Assembly (NCBI GenBank): GCA_017399225.1
Contig: JAFQEB010000122.1
Coordinates: forward strand, 1 to 64,000
Reading direction: 5' to 3'
From: Clostridia bacterium
Lineage (GTDB): Bacteria > Bacillota_A > Clostridia > Christensenellales > Aristaeellaceae
Length of the DNA stretch: 64,000 nucleotides
The notes under the pieces are model-generated. The model had not been told where the DNA came from. It searched no databases and worked only from the letters and a program-made list of their open reading frames with translations. The position numbers and the translations under genes were made by a program. Numbering within the stretch: the first letter of the stretch is position 1; each line of letters begins with the position of its first letter. Positions 16,092 through 24,829 of this stretch are shown one piece after another.

Positions 16092-16535
16092 TTACTCAGC
16101 CAGCTGCGTCAGTGCAGCGTCGAGGAAGGCGATGGCTTCATCCACGCTTTTGTTCAGCGTGCTGTTGTCCTCGTCTGCAAGACCGGCCTCGGCCTGCGTC
16201 TTGAGCTCTTCAAGGGCTGCGGCCAGCTCGGCGTTCTCAGCCCGGAGCTGCTTTCGCTGCTCCTTGAGCGCATCGGCCTTTGCGGCAGCCTCAGCAGCGG
16301 CAGGTTCCGCCGTTTCCAGCTCGGCGAGCACAACGGGCAGTTCAGCGGTATACGCATCGTATTCCATTTGCTGCTTGGCCAGTCTCTTTTGGGTGGTTTC
16401 GACCTTGAGCTGAAGATCGGCGATCTGATCCTGCAGCTGCACATGGCGGATGACCTGGGTAACGACCATGGCGCAGGTGAGGAGCATCACCGCGACGAAC
16501 AGCGCGCGGAACCATTTGGGAAGCCCTCTGGACAT
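16092..16535 (-). CDS. Small single-pass coiled-coil membrane protein
   Basis: 147 residues: short basic N-terminus (MSRGLPKWFR), one membrane helix (ALFVAVMLLTCAMVVTQVI, about 11-29), then an almost continuous coiled coil rich in Ala, Glu, Leu and Gln to the end. The shape recalls FtsL/DivIC-type proteins, but no family motif supports that name and I do not assign one. I place the start at ATG 16535, with GGGAGG 11 bp upstream; a GTG at 16547 would overlap that site. The repeat protein follows 55 bp later, so both coiled coils may pair with each other. Confidence 0.78.
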   Translation of the reverse strand: MSRGLPKWFRALFVAVMLLTCAMVVTQVIRHVQLQDQIADLQLKVETTQKRLAKQQMEYDAYTAELPVVLAELETAEPAAAEAAAKADALKEQRKQLRAENAELAAALEELKTQAEAGLADEDNSTLNKSVDEAIAFLDAALTQLAE

Positions 16536-16590
16536 GGATGGATTCACCTCCCGGACTCAACGGAGATAAGCGATGGTAATCACTTGCATC

Positions 16591-16619
16591 ATTGTAGCAT
16601 ACTTGACGGAAAAATGCAA
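16591..16619 (-). promoter_or_regulatory. Promoter of the coiled-coil protein operon
   Basis: Minus strand TTGCAT (16619-16614), 17-bp spacer, TACAAT (16596-16591), 55 bp before the start codon. Confidence 0.7.
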
Positions 16620-16732
16620 AGGCGTTTGGGGGCCGACAGGATGGTTTTGGAGAAAATTTATCTTTTGTACATATTCAGTACAGGGAGGCGGAAAAAAGGA
16701 TCATGGGAGGTCGAAAAAAACGGAAAAATCCC

Positions 16733-16761
16733 TTGCATTCTTTGGGGGAATCCGCTATAAT
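16733..16761 (+). promoter_or_regulatory. Promoter of the pyrimidine gene cluster
   Basis: TTGCAT (16733-16738), 17-bp spacer, perfect TATAAT (16756-16761). Transcription should start near 16768, leaving a leader of only about 33 nt to the pyrC start; no PyrR-binding hairpin or attenuator fits in it. Confidence 0.8.
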
Positions 16762-16800
16762 AGCTTGGATAACGAAAAACATGGCAAGGAGGATGTCCAC

Positions 16801-18069
16801 GTGCGGATGCTGCTCAAGGGCGGTCTGGTGTACGACCGCGGTCAGCTCGTTCCCATGGATATTGAGGTCACGGACGGTATCGTCACCGGCCGGGATTCGT
16901 CCATTTCTTCCAATGCAGATAAAGTGTTTGATTGCCGCGGCCTCGCGGTATTTCCCGGATTTGCGGATGTGCATGTGCATCTTCGTGAGCCGGGATTTTC
17001 TTATAAGGAAACCATCGAGACCGGCACGAAAGCCTGCGCCCGGGGCGGCTTCACGGTGGTCGGCGCGATGCCGAACCTGAACCCGGCCCCCGACAGCGAC
17101 GAGCATCTCCGCGTGCAGGAGGAGCTGATCCGCGAGCAGGCGGTCATCCGCGTGCTGCCCTACGCCTCGATCACCATCGGCCAGAAGGGCGAGGGCGAGC
17201 TGACGGATATCGGCGGCCTGGCGGAGCGGGTCATCGGCTTCTCCGACGACGGGCGCGGCGTGAAGGAAGCCGAAACCATGCGCGAGGCGATGCTTAAGTG
17301 CAAGGCGGCGGATTCCATCATCGCGGCCCACTGCGAGGACATGAGCCTCATCCCGGCGGGCGGCGCGATCCACGACGGCGCTTTCGCAAAGGAGTACGGC
17401 ATCCCCGGCATCCCCAGCGAGAGCGAGTGGGGCCCCATCGCCCGGGACGTAGAGCTGGTGCGCGAGACCGGCTGCCGCTACCACGTTTGCCACGTCAGCA
17501 CCAAGGAGAGTGTGGACATCATCCGCCGCGCGAAGGCCGAGGGCGTGAACATCACCGCCGAAACCGGTCCTCACTACCTGCTGCTGTGCCAGGATGATTT
17601 GCAGGACCTGGGCCGCTTCAAGATGAACCCGCCCCTGCGCGACAGGGAAGACCAGGCCGCGCTGGTGGAGGGCATCCTCGACGGCACGATCGACATGATC
17701 GCCACCGACCACGCGCCCCACTCCGCTGAGGAAAAGGGCAAGGGGTTGGCCAAGTCCGCCATGGGCGTGGTGGGCATCGAGAGCGCCTTCCCGCTGATGT
17801 ACACCTACTTCGTGGAGACGGGCCGGATGAGCCTCGAAATGCTCATTGACCGCATGGTGTACGCGCCGAAGCGGCGTTTCCGCCTGGACGGAGGCATCAA
17901 CATCGGCGACCGCGCCGAGATCACCGTCTTCGACCTGAACGCGGACAAGACCATTGACCCGGCTGACTTCCTCTCCAAGGGCAAGGCCACGCCCTTTGAG
18001 GGCTGGAAGGTGCACGCTGAGTGCAAGCTGACCATCTGCGGCGAGAACGTCGCGTATGAGAACATGTAA
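16801..18069 (+). CDS. pyrC: Dihydroorotase (class I)
   Basis: Cyclises carbamoyl aspartate to dihydroorotate, step three of UMP synthesis. 422 residues. Metal-binding DVHVHLREPG (HxH, about 58-67), MPNLNPAPDS, a HCED motif (about 177), CHVSTKES (about 229), the catalytic Asp in MIATDHAPHS (about 303), and a C-terminal strand returning to the barrel. I chose GTG 16801 over ATG 16807 because AAGGAGG is 8 bp before the GTG. First gene of the cluster. A 190-bp palindromic repeat separates it from pyrK. Confidence 0.95.
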   Translation: MRMLLKGGLVYDRGQLVPMDIEVTDGIVTGRDSSISSNADKVFDCRGLAVFPGFADVHVHLREPGFSYKETIETGTKACARGGFTVVGAMPNLNPAPDSDEHLRVQEELIREQAVIRVLPYASITIGQKGEGELTDIGGLAERVIGFSDDGRGVKEAETMREAMLKCKAADSIIAAHCEDMSLIPAGGAIHDGAFAKEYGIPGIPSESEWGPIARDVELVRETGCRYHVCHVSTKESVDIIRRAKAEGVNITAETGPHYLLLCQDDLQDLGRFKMNPPLRDREDQAALVEGILDGTIDMIATDHAPHSAEEKGKGLAKSAMGVVGIESAFPLMYTYFVETGRMSLEMLIDRMVYAPKRRFRLDGGINIGDRAEITVFDLNADKTIDPADFLSKGKATPFEGWKVHAECKLTICGENVAYENM

Positions 18070-18080
18070 CCGAGAGGACG

Positions 18081-18217
18081 ACCTCATCCGTCAGTCCGCA
18101 GGATCTTCGACCCATGCAGACTGCCACCTTCTCCAGAGGGGAAGGCGACAATGGCAGACAAACAAGCCTTCCCCTTTGGGGAAGGTGGATTCGCCGTCAG
18201 GCGAAGACGGATGAGGT
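18081..18217. repeat. Composite palindromic repeat (family B) between pyrC and pyrK
   Basis: A 137-bp unit bounded by inverted 12-mers (ACCTCATCCGTC at 18081-18092 and its complement at 18206-18217). Internally CCTTCTCCAGAGGGGAAGG and CTTCCCCTTTGGGGAAGG form hairpins. Same type as 21324-21440, 38214-38272 and 40624-40668. Confidence 0.8.
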
Positions 18218-18259
18218 TCTCCGACTGCAAGCAAGACCAAGTTAGAAAGGGAGAGAAAC

Positions 18260-18988
18260 ATGCTCTACCGCCTTGTTGAAAACACCCAACTGACCGCCTC
18301 TGTCTGGCGCATGAAGCTGGAGGGCGACACCAGCGCCATCAAGGCCCCCGGCCAGTTCGTGCAGCTGACCGTCCCCGGCTTCTACCTGCGCCGCCCCATC
18401 TCCATCTGCGACTGGGACGACACCACCATCACCCTGGTGTACAAGGTTGTTGGCCAGGGCACCGAGGCCATGTCCGCGATGAAGCTCGGCATGGAGCTGG
18501 ACGTCCTCAACGGCCTGGGCAACGGTTTTGATACGGCCCGCTGCGGCGACAAGCCGTTGCTCATCGGCGGCGGCGTGGGCCTGCCGCCCATGATCGGCCT
18601 GTGCCGTCAGCTGCTGGCCGAGGGCAAGCACCCCACCGTGCTGGCGGGCTTCAACACCGAAAGCGAGGTCTTCCTGCGCGATGCGGTGGAGGCCATGGGC
18701 GCGGCTTTCGTCCTGGCGACGATGGACGGCAGCGCCGGCGTGAAGGGCCTGGTCACCGACGCGATGGCTGACCTCGACTTCACCGACGTGTGCGCCTGCG
18801 GCCCCCTGCCGATGCTGAAGACCATCATGAACGCCACCGACAAGCCCGCGCAGCTCAGCTTCGAGGAGCGCATGGGCTGCGGCTTCGGCGCCTGCATGGG
18901 CTGCACCGTGAAGGTCAAGGGCGGCTACAAGCGCATCTGCAAGGATGGCCCGATTCTGGATCGTGACGAAGTGATTTGGGAGGCGTAA
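18260..18988 (+). CDS. pyrK: Dihydroorotate dehydrogenase electron-transfer subunit
   Basis: FAD and [2Fe-2S] subunit that passes electrons from PyrD type 1B to NAD. 242 residues. FAD-binding YLRRPISICD (about 42-51), NAD-binding PLLIGGGVGLPPM (about 99-111), and the C-terminal cysteine cluster ERMGCGFGACMGCTVKVKGG then RICKDGP (about 208-235) that binds the iron-sulfur centre. ATG at 18260 follows AAAGGGAGAG. It ends 3 bp before pyrD, as expected for heterotetramer partners. Confidence 0.97.
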   Translation: MLYRLVENTQLTASVWRMKLEGDTSAIKAPGQFVQLTVPGFYLRRPISICDWDDTTITLVYKVVGQGTEAMSAMKLGMELDVLNGLGNGFDTARCGDKPLLIGGGVGLPPMIGLCRQLLAEGKHPTVLAGFNTESEVFLRDAVEAMGAAFVLATMDGSAGVKGLVTDAMADLDFTDVCACGPLPMLKTIMNATDKPAQLSFEERMGCGFGACMGCTVKVKGGYKRICKDGPILDRDEVIWEA

Positions 18989-18991
18989 GGC

Positions 18992-19897
18992 ATGAAGGAT
19001 CTTTCTGTAACCCTCTCCGGCGTGAAGCTGGACAACCCCATCATCCCCGCCAGCGGCACCTACGGCTTCGGCCAGGAATTCCTGCCGTTCTATGACATCA
19101 ACATCCTCGGCTCCCTGAGCTTCAAGGGCACCACCGCTGAGAGCCGCTTCGGCAACCCCACGCCCCGCATCGCCGAGTGCCCCAACGGCATGCTGAACTC
19201 CGTGGGCCTGCAGAATCCCGGCGTGGATCACGTCATCGCCCACGAGCTGCCCGAGCTGCGCAAGGTGTTCCACAAGCCCATCGTAGCCAACATCAGCGGC
19301 TTTTCCATTGAGGAGTACGTCAGCTGCGTGGAAAAGCTGACCAAGGAGGACCAGGTTGAAATCCTGGAGGTCAACATCTCCTGCCCGAACGTCCACGGCG
19401 GCGGCATGGCCTTCGGCACCAGCCCCGAGGCGGCGGCCAGCGTCACCCGCGCAGTGAAGGAAGTCGCCACGAAGCCTGTGTACATCAAGCTGAGCCCCAA
19501 CGTGACGGACATCGTGTCCATCGCCAAGGCCTGCGAAGAGGCCGGCGCGGACGGCCTGTCCCTTATCAATACGCTGTTGGGGATGCGCATCGACCTGAAC
19601 CGCCGCAAGCCCATCCTGGCCAATGTGATGGGCGGTTATTCCGGCCCGGGCATCTTCCCGGTGGCGGTGCGCATGGTGTACCAGGTGACCGGCGCGGTCA
19701 ACATTCCCGTCATCGGCATGGGCGGCATCAGCACGGCGCGGGACGTCATCGAGATGATGATGGCCGGCGCCAAGGCCGTGCAGGTCGGCGCGGCGAACCT
19801 GGTGAACCCCTATGTGTGCAAGGAGATCATCGAGCAGCTGCCCGTCGAGATGGAGAAGCTGCGCATCGACCGCCTGAGCGACATCACCCGCGTATAA
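18992..19897 (+). CDS. pyrD: Dihydroorotate dehydrogenase, class 1B catalytic subunit
   Basis: Oxidises dihydroorotate to orotate with FMN. 301 residues. Shows [14 protein letters not shown] (about 14-27), [17 protein letters not shown], and [13 protein letters not shown] (about 125-137), whose Cys is the catalytic base of class 1 enzymes (class 2 has Ser). The FMN phosphate site [19 protein letters not shown] (about 245-263) is present. Adjacent PyrK confirms subtype 1B. Followed by a large repeat block rather than the next pyr gene. Confidence 0.97.
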   Translation: MKDLSVTLSGVKLDNPIIPASGTYGFGQEFLPFYDINILGSLSFKGTTAESRFGNPTPRIAECPNGMLNSVGLQNPGVDHVIAHELPELRKVFHKPIVANISGFSIEEYVSCVEKLTKEDQVEILEVNISCPNVHGGGMAFGTSPEAAASVTRAVKEVATKPVYIKLSPNVTDIVSIAKACEEAGADGLSLINTLLGMRIDLNRRKPILANVMGGYSGPGIFPVAVRMVYQVTGAVNIPVIGMGGISTARDVIEMMMAGAKAVQVGAANLVNPYVCKEIIEQLPVEMEKLRIDRLSDITRV

Positions 19898-19914
19898 ACA
19901 AGGAAGCGGGAAAA

Positions 19915-20104
19915 AAGGGTTAAGGGGCGATTGCCCCTTACGGGGGATGGAAGGGGCCGCGGAGGCCCCTCCCCGCCGGAGGCCCCGGCCCGCAGGCCGA
20001 AACTACCCCACGCGCCTTTCACGAATCCGAAGGATTCGTAGAAACAGCTCGCGTAGCCGCAAAGGAGCCGACCCCAGCCACATATCCAACTTGCTGCAAA
20101 GGAG
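19915..20104. repeat. Complete family A hairpin-repeat element ending in a ribosome-binding site
   Basis: About 190 bp of consecutive hairpins: TAAGGGGC-gatt-GCCCCTTA, GGGGCC-gcgga-GGCCCC, then ACGAATCC-gaa-GGATTCGT (20021-20039) flanked by CACGCGCCTTTC and GAAACAGCTCGC. It ends TGCAAAGGAG, which is the ribosome-binding site of the next gene. A second full copy, with different but paired stems, is at 30825-31053. Confidence 0.8.
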
Positions 20105-20110
20105 CCAGCT

Positions 20111-20566
20111 ATGCCCAAAGAACTAACCGACAAGCAAGCCTATGGAGCAGCCGGCGTGCTTGCCTGCATCCTTGCCGTCACGACGGGATTTGCGCTGTCC
20201 GATGCAGTGCAGCTGATTCTCGGAGACTGGCTTGGCCTTCCGCAAGCCGGGACTGTCCGCCGCGCTGTGCTGGCAATCGCCGTGGCTTGTGCGGTGTGCA
20301 GCCTGATCCTGTGGATGCTGCGCGGCGAATGGATGGCGAAACGCTTCTCGGGTGCATGGCTGCCGGGCGCTTTGCTGGGCATACCGGTCGCGGCGGTCGT
20401 AGGCATTGCGCTGGGCGTCGTGAGCCGGATCAATGAATCGCAGGCCTGGTTGGATTCGGCGCTCATGCTCCGGCTCTCGCGCATGATCAGCGCGGCGGCC
20501 ATGCCGCTGACGGTGCTCGGGTGCTGTCTGTACGTCGGCGTCAGGCGGCGCTGCATCAAAAAGTGA
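20111..20566 (+). CDS. Four-helix membrane protein in the pyr cluster
   Basis: 151 residues, unknown family. Four predicted membrane helices (about 12-37, 50-68, 84-103, 128-145) joined by short loops, with Arg/Lys after helices 2 and 4. Starts at ATG 20111 directly behind a family A repeat that supplies AAAGGAG. Its placement between pyrD and pyrF, with a 57-bp gap to pyrF, suggests an insertion that arrived with, or was tolerated beside, the repeat; a role in pyrimidine metabolism is not indicated by the sequence. Confidence 0.75.
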   Translation: MPKELTDKQAYGAAGVLACILAVTTGFALSDAVQLILGDWLGLPQAGTVRRAVLAIAVACAVCSLILWMLRGEWMAKRFSGAWLPGALLGIPVAAVVGIALGVVSRINESQAWLDSALMLRLSRMISAAAMPLTVLGCCLYVGVRRRCIKK

Positions 20567-20623
20567 CTTTCACATGCCCTGCGCATGATGAAATACATAA
20601 CAACAATGTAGGAGGAAACAACA

Positions 20624-21322
20624 ATGGCAAAGGACGTCATCATTGCCCTCGACTTTGAGAATAAGGAAAAGACCCTGGCATTCCTGGAGCAGTTCACGGG
20701 CCGAAAGCCCTTCGTGAAGATCGGCATGGAGCTCTTCTACGCCGAAGGCCCCTCCATCGTCAAGGAGATCAAGGCCCGCGGCCACAAGATCTTCCTGGAT
20801 CTGAAGCTGCACGACATCCCCAACACCGTCAAGAAGGCCATGGCCGTGCTGCGTCACCTGGACGTGGACATGACCAACCTGCATGCCTCCGGCACCATCG
20901 CGATGATGGAGGCTGCCAAGGAAGGCCTGACCCGCGAAGACGGCACCTGCGGCGTGCTGCTGGCCGTGACCCAGCTGACCTCCACCAGCGAGGAGCGTAT
21001 GCAGAATGAGCTGCTGATCAACGCCTCCATGCCCGACACCGTGAAGAAGTACGCCCAGAATGCCAAGGCCGCCGGCCTCTCCGGCGTGGTGTGCTCTCCC
21101 CTGGAGGCTGCGCTGGTCAAGGAAGCCTGCGGCGCGGACTTCATGACCGTCACCCCCGGCATCCGCTTCGCTGATGGCGATGTGGGCGACCAGGTGCGCA
21201 TCATGACCCCCGAAAAGGCCAAGGCCGCCAGCGACTACATCGTCGTGGGCCGCCCGATCACTGCGGCTGCTGACCCGGTGGCGGCGTATGAGCGCTGCGT
21301 GCGGGAGTTCCTGGGGGAGTGA
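20624..21322 (+). CDS. pyrF: Orotidine 5'-phosphate decarboxylase (group I)
   Basis: Last step of UMP synthesis. 232 residues with a TIM-barrel: IIALDFEN (about 6-13), [13 protein letters not shown] (about 30-42), the catalytic [10 protein letters not shown] (Asp-Lys-Asp, about 60-69), the phosphate-binding [20 protein letters not shown] (about 173-192) and [12 protein letters not shown] near the C-terminus. ATG at 20624 after TAGGAGGAAAC. Followed by a family B repeat, then pyrE. Confidence 0.97.
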   Translation: MAKDVIIALDFENKEKTLAFLEQFTGRKPFVKIGMELFYAEGPSIVKEIKARGHKIFLDLKLHDIPNTVKKAMAVLRHLDVDMTNLHASGTIAMMEAAKEGLTREDGTCGVLLAVTQLTSTSEERMQNELLINASMPDTVKKYAQNAKAAGLSGVVCSPLEAALVKEACGADFMTVTPGIRFADGDVGDQVRIMTPEKAKAASDYIVVGRPITAAADPVAAYERCVREFLGE

Positions 21323-21323
21323 G

Positions 21324-21440
21324 CTCCCACCGTCGCCTGACGGCGACACCTCCCTCAGGGAGGGAGGCTTTTGGTACGCGAGGCTCTTAGCCTCCCTCCT
21401 TGAGGGAGGTGGCATCGCCGTAAGGCGATGACGGTGGGAG
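21324..21440. repeat. Head-to-head family B palindrome between pyrF and pyrE
   Basis: 117 bp bounded by CTCCCACCGTC and its complement, made of two inverted half-elements, each with a CGTCGCC/GGCGACA hairpin and a CTCCCTCAGGGAGGGAG-type hairpin. The ends pair across the whole unit. Confidence 0.8.
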
Positions 21441-21488
21441 TCCTCTGCGGCATTCGCGACATTCACAGTAAAAAGGAGATATGAACAA

Positions 21489-22145
21489 ATGGAAGCTTAC
21501 AAGGTAGAGTTTATCAAGTTCCTCGAGGACGCTGGCGTGCTGAAGTTTGGTGATTTCACCGCCAAGTCCGGCCGCAAGATCCCTTACTTCATCAATGCCG
21601 GCGACATCAAGACCGGTGACCAGATCGCCAAGCTGGGCGAGTTCTACGCCCGCGCATACATGGAGAAGATCGGCAACAAGCGCACCGTGCTGTACGGCCC
21701 CGCCTACAAGGGCATCTCCATCGCGGTGTCCTCCGCTGTGGCGCTGAGCAAGCAGGGCCTGGACGTGCCTTTCTTCTTCAACCGCAAGGAAGTGAAGGAT
21801 CACGGCGAGGGCGGCGTGTTCGTGGGCTATGTGCCGAAGGCGGGCGAGGAAGTCGTCATTGTCGAGGACGTCATCACCGCCGGTACCGCCATCCGCGAGA
21901 GCATGGCCATCCTGGGCAACCTCGAGGGCGTGAAGGTCGCCGCCACCTTCATCATGGTTGACCGCAAGGAAAAGGGCAAGACCGACAAGGGCGCCATGGA
22001 AGAGGTGCGCGACGAGTTCGGCTTCCCGGTGTACTCCGTCGTCGATGTGTACGACATCATCGAGTACCTGGAGCAGGATGAGAAGAACGCCGAAAATGTG
22101 CAGCGCATCAGGAACTACCTGGCTGTGAACGGCGCCAAGGCCTGA
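21489..22145 (+). CDS. pyrE: Orotate phosphoribosyltransferase
   Basis: Joins orotate and PRPP to form OMP. 218 residues. KFGDFTAKSGRKIPYFINAG near the N-terminus (about 19-38), LYGPAYKGISIAVSSAVAL (about 70-88) and the PRPP-binding VVIVEDVITAGTAIRES (about 122-138). ATG at 21489 after AAAAGGAGATATG. The ABC ATPase gene starts 17 bp downstream, so pyrE and the transporter are probably co-transcribed. Confidence 0.97.
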   Translation: MEAYKVEFIKFLEDAGVLKFGDFTAKSGRKIPYFINAGDIKTGDQIAKLGEFYARAYMEKIGNKRTVLYGPAYKGISIAVSSAVALSKQGLDVPFFFNRKEVKDHGEGGVFVGYVPKAGEEVVIVEDVITAGTAIRESMAILGNLEGVKVAATFIMVDRKEKGKTDKGAMEEVRDEFGFPVYSVVDVYDIIEYLEQDEKNAENVQRIRNYLAVNGAKA

Positions 22146-22162
22146 GCCGACGGAGAATAACG

Positions 22163-22894
22163 ATGCTGGAAATCAAAAATGTAACCCGCAAGTTTGCGTC
22201 CAAGTACGGCGTTGCCAATGCCGAACTGACCATTGAGCCCGGCAAGACCTATGCGCTGCTGGGCCCCAATGGCAGCGGAAAAACAACGCTGATGAAGATG
22301 ATCGCCGGCCTGATGATGCCCACCAGCGGCGAGATCCTCTTTGAGGGTACGAAGGTGGGGCACAAGACCAAGGCGCATATCGCTTACATGCCCACGGAGA
22401 GCTACTTCTACCCCTACATGACCATCCGCGATGCGGGCAAGTACTACCGCGACTTCTTTGAGGATTTCGATATGGCGCGGTATGAGGAGACCCTGCAGCG
22501 CATGGATCTCAACCCCAAGGACCGCATCGATAAGCTGTCCTCGGGCATGAACGCCAAGGTGCGTCTGGCCCTCACCCTGAGCCGCAATGCCCGCCTGATG
22601 ATGTTCGACGAGCCCCTTAACGGCGTGGACATCCTCACCCGCACCCAGGTCATCAATGAGATCGTCCGTTACCGCAACGAGGGCCGCTCCATGATCATCT
22701 CCACCCATCTGGTGGAGGAGATGGACGATTACATCGACCATGTGGTGTTCATGAAGTATGGCACGATCGTCAAGGAGGGCAGCCGGGAGGAGCTGACGGC
22801 AGAGAAGTCGCTGACGGATCTGTACCTGGAGCTCTACGCCCCGCCGGCCCCGCCCGTGCGCCCCAGCGTGAAGGAGGTGCCGGACAATGCTTAA
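22163..22894 (+). CDS. ABC transporter ATP-binding protein
   Basis: 243 residues. Walker A LLGPNGSGKTT (about 33-43), signature LSSGMNAKVRLAL (about 129-141) in place of canonical LSGGQ, Walker B LMMFDEPLNG (about 150-159), and switch STHLVEE. The LSSGM form and short length fit ABC-2 exporters of the GntR-associated YtrB/bacitracin group. It overlaps the permease by 8 bp. Its position inside the pyr cluster is unexplained by function; substrate unknown. Confidence 0.9.
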   Translation: MLEIKNVTRKFASKYGVANAELTIEPGKTYALLGPNGSGKTTLMKMIAGLMMPTSGEILFEGTKVGHKTKAHIAYMPTESYFYPYMTIRDAGKYYRDFFEDFDMARYEETLQRMDLNPKDRIDKLSSGMNAKVRLALTLSRNARLMMFDEPLNGVDILTRTQVINEIVRYRNEGRSMIISTHLVEEMDDYIDHVVFMKYGTIVKEGSREELTAEKSLTDLYLELYAPPAPPVRPSVKEVPDNA

Positions 22895-23735
22895 GCTGAT
22901 CAAGTATGAGTTCCGTAAGGCGCTCACCGCAATGCTGATCCTCCTGGGCGGCACCCTGGCGGCGGAGGTCTACTTCCTCTACGGCATGAACGTCATGGAG
23001 GAAAAACCGGAGCATCTGGCGATCTCCATGATCGTGCTGATGCTCCTCTCCCTGGCCGTGTACATCTTCGTGCTGGTGCGGGGCGTGGCCAGCTACTCGG
23101 GCGAGCTGAAGAACCGCAGCTCCTACCTTATCTTCATGACGCCCAACTCCACCAGGAAGATCATGGCCTCCAAGTTCCTCTTTACTCTGATCCTGTGCGT
23201 CCTCTTCGGCGGACTGTACGCGCTGCTGGGCTTTGTGGATCTCCGCATGGTGCTGGAGGCGGCAGGGGAGTATGAAGAATTCCTGGAGGCGCTCAACGAG
23301 ATGCTGCTGATGATGGGCATCCACACGGATCAGCTCATCGTGGGCATCGTGTTCACAGTGTTCCTCATGGGCCTGTCCATGCTGTCCTTCTTTGCGGTGG
23401 CTTACCTGGCCATCACCCTCAGCCACACCCTCTTCCGGGATAAGAGCTGGCGCTGGGTCATGGCGCTGATCTTCTACTTTATCATCAACTACGCCCTCAA
23501 TACCATCAGCACCCTGTTCCCGCTGATGTATACCTCCCTGCAGGTGTTCACCGGCCCGGATATGACCGTCCTGTACGGCATGGGCACGGAAACCGTCGTG
23601 GCCGAGCCGGACTTTGCAGAGCTCTTCGGCATGATGTTCACCTTCCTGCTGCCCCAGGCGGTCATCAGCCTGCTGACCATCGTCGGCTCGCTCTTCGGCT
23701 GCGCCTGGATGCTGGAGAAAAAGGTCTCTCTCTGA
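22887..23735 (+). CDS. ABC-2-type transporter permease
   Basis: 282 residues with about six membrane helices, beginning MLKLIKYEFRKALTAM, the usual amphipathic opening of ABC-2 permeases. A long extracytoplasmic loop of about 45 residues follows the third helix. Translationally coupled to the ATPase by an 8-bp overlap. pyrB starts 45 bp later. Substrate cannot be told. Confidence 0.88.
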   Translation: MLKLIKYEFRKALTAMLILLGGTLAAEVYFLYGMNVMEEKPEHLAISMIVLMLLSLAVYIFVLVRGVASYSGELKNRSSYLIFMTPNSTRKIMASKFLFTLILCVLFGGLYALLGFVDLRMVLEAAGEYEEFLEALNEMLLMMGIHTDQLIVGIVFTVFLMGLSMLSFFAVAYLAITLSHTLFRDKSWRWVMALIFYFIINYALNTISTLFPLMYTSLQVFTGPDMTVLYGMGTETVVAEPDFAELFGMMFTFLLPQAVISLLTIVGSLFGCAWMLEKKVSL

Positions 23736-23780
23736 TTTTGCAGGTCAGCTGCACCGATCCATGGAAAGGAGCAAAGTACC

Positions 23781-24689
23781 TTGCGCCATCTGATTGACAT
23801 TACCGATTTTTCGGTGGAAGAAATTGAAGCCATCCTCGACCTGGGCGACAAGATGATCGCCGACCCGGACGCGTATAAGGAAACCCTGCGCGGCAAGATT
23901 CTGGCGACGCTGTTCTTCGAGCCCAGCACCCGTACCCGCCTGTCCTTCGAGAGCGCGATGCTGTCCCTGGGCGGCAGCGTCCTGGGCTTCTCCTCGGCGG
24001 ATTCCTCTTCCACTGCAAAGGGCGAGAGCCTGATGGATACCATCCGCACCGTCAGCTGCTACTCGGATATCATCGCCATGCGCCACCCCAAGGAGGGCGC
24101 GCCCATGGCCGGCTCCCTCAAGAGCTATGTGCCGATCATCAACGCCGGCGACGGTGGCCACAACCACCCCACCCAGACCCTGACCGACCTGATGACCATC
24201 CGCCGGTGCAAGGGCCGCCTGGGCAAGATGGTGGTGGGCTTGTGCGGCGACCTGAAGTTCGGCCGCACCGTCCACAGCCTGATCGGCGCGATGAGCCGCT
24301 ATGAGGGCGTTGAGTTCGTGCTGATCTCCCCGCCGGAGCTGAAGGTGCCGGCCTACATCACCGACGAACTGAAGCGCAAGGCCATCCCCTTCCGCGAGGT
24401 GGAGACGATGGAGGAGGTCATGCCCGAGCTGGACATCCTCTACATGACCCGCGTGCAGAAGGAGCGCTTCTTCAACGAGGCCGACTACATCCGACTGAAG
24501 GACACCTACATCCTCGACCCGGAGAAGCTGCGCACCGCCAAGGCCGACATGGCCATCCTGCATCCGCTGCCCCGCGTGAACGAGATTTCCACCAAGGTGG
24601 ACGACGACCCCCGCGCGGTGTACTTCGACCAGGTGCGCAATGGCCGCTTTGTCCGCATGGCGCTGATCGCCACACTGCTGAGGCAGTGA
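23781..24689 (+). CDS. pyrB: Aspartate carbamoyltransferase catalytic subunit
   Basis: Makes carbamoyl aspartate, the committed step. 302 residues. Carbamoyl-phosphate loop [16 protein letters not shown] (about 47-62), the 80s loop [12 protein letters not shown] (about 73-84), [23 protein letters not shown] (about 121-134) and HPLPRVNEI (about 259-267). The start is TTG at 23781 with AAAGGAG at correct spacing; no ATG or GTG upstream in frame has a site, and the family starts at this point. With PyrI encoded next, the enzyme should be the allosteric dodecamer. Confidence 0.95.
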   Translation: MRHLIDITDFSVEEIEAILDLGDKMIADPDAYKETLRGKILATLFFEPSTRTRLSFESAMLSLGGSVLGFSSADSSSTAKGESLMDTIRTVSCYSDIIAMRHPKEGAPMAGSLKSYVPIINAGDGGHNHPTQTLTDLMTIRRCKGRLGKMVVGLCGDLKFGRTVHSLIGAMSRYEGVEFVLISPPELKVPAYITDELKRKAIPFREVETMEEVMPELDILYMTRVQKERFFNEADYIRLKDTYILDPEKLRTAKADMAILHPLPRVNEISTKVDDDPRAVYFDQVRNGRFVRMALIATLLRQ

Positions 24690-24695
24690 GGCGAG

Positions 24696-24803
24696 ATGCT
24701 TAATGCTTAATGCTTAATGCTTAATTGAAAGTGCTGTTCTGGACTTCGTAATCGGTTGCAGTAACTACATTAAGAATTAATAATTAAGAATTAAGAATTC
24801 CGT
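24696..24803. repeat. AT-rich repeat (family C) between pyrB and pyrI
   Basis: Four tandem copies of ATGCTTA (24696-24723), then, after 45 bp, a run built of ATTAAGAATTA and TAATTAAGAATT (24769-24800). It contrasts sharply with the GC-rich surroundings and lies inside the pyr transcript. Related short arrays are at 26296-26355, 27834-27868 and 48052-48196. Confidence 0.75.
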
Positions 24804-24829
24804 ATTAGGCGACTGAAAGGAGCCCTACT

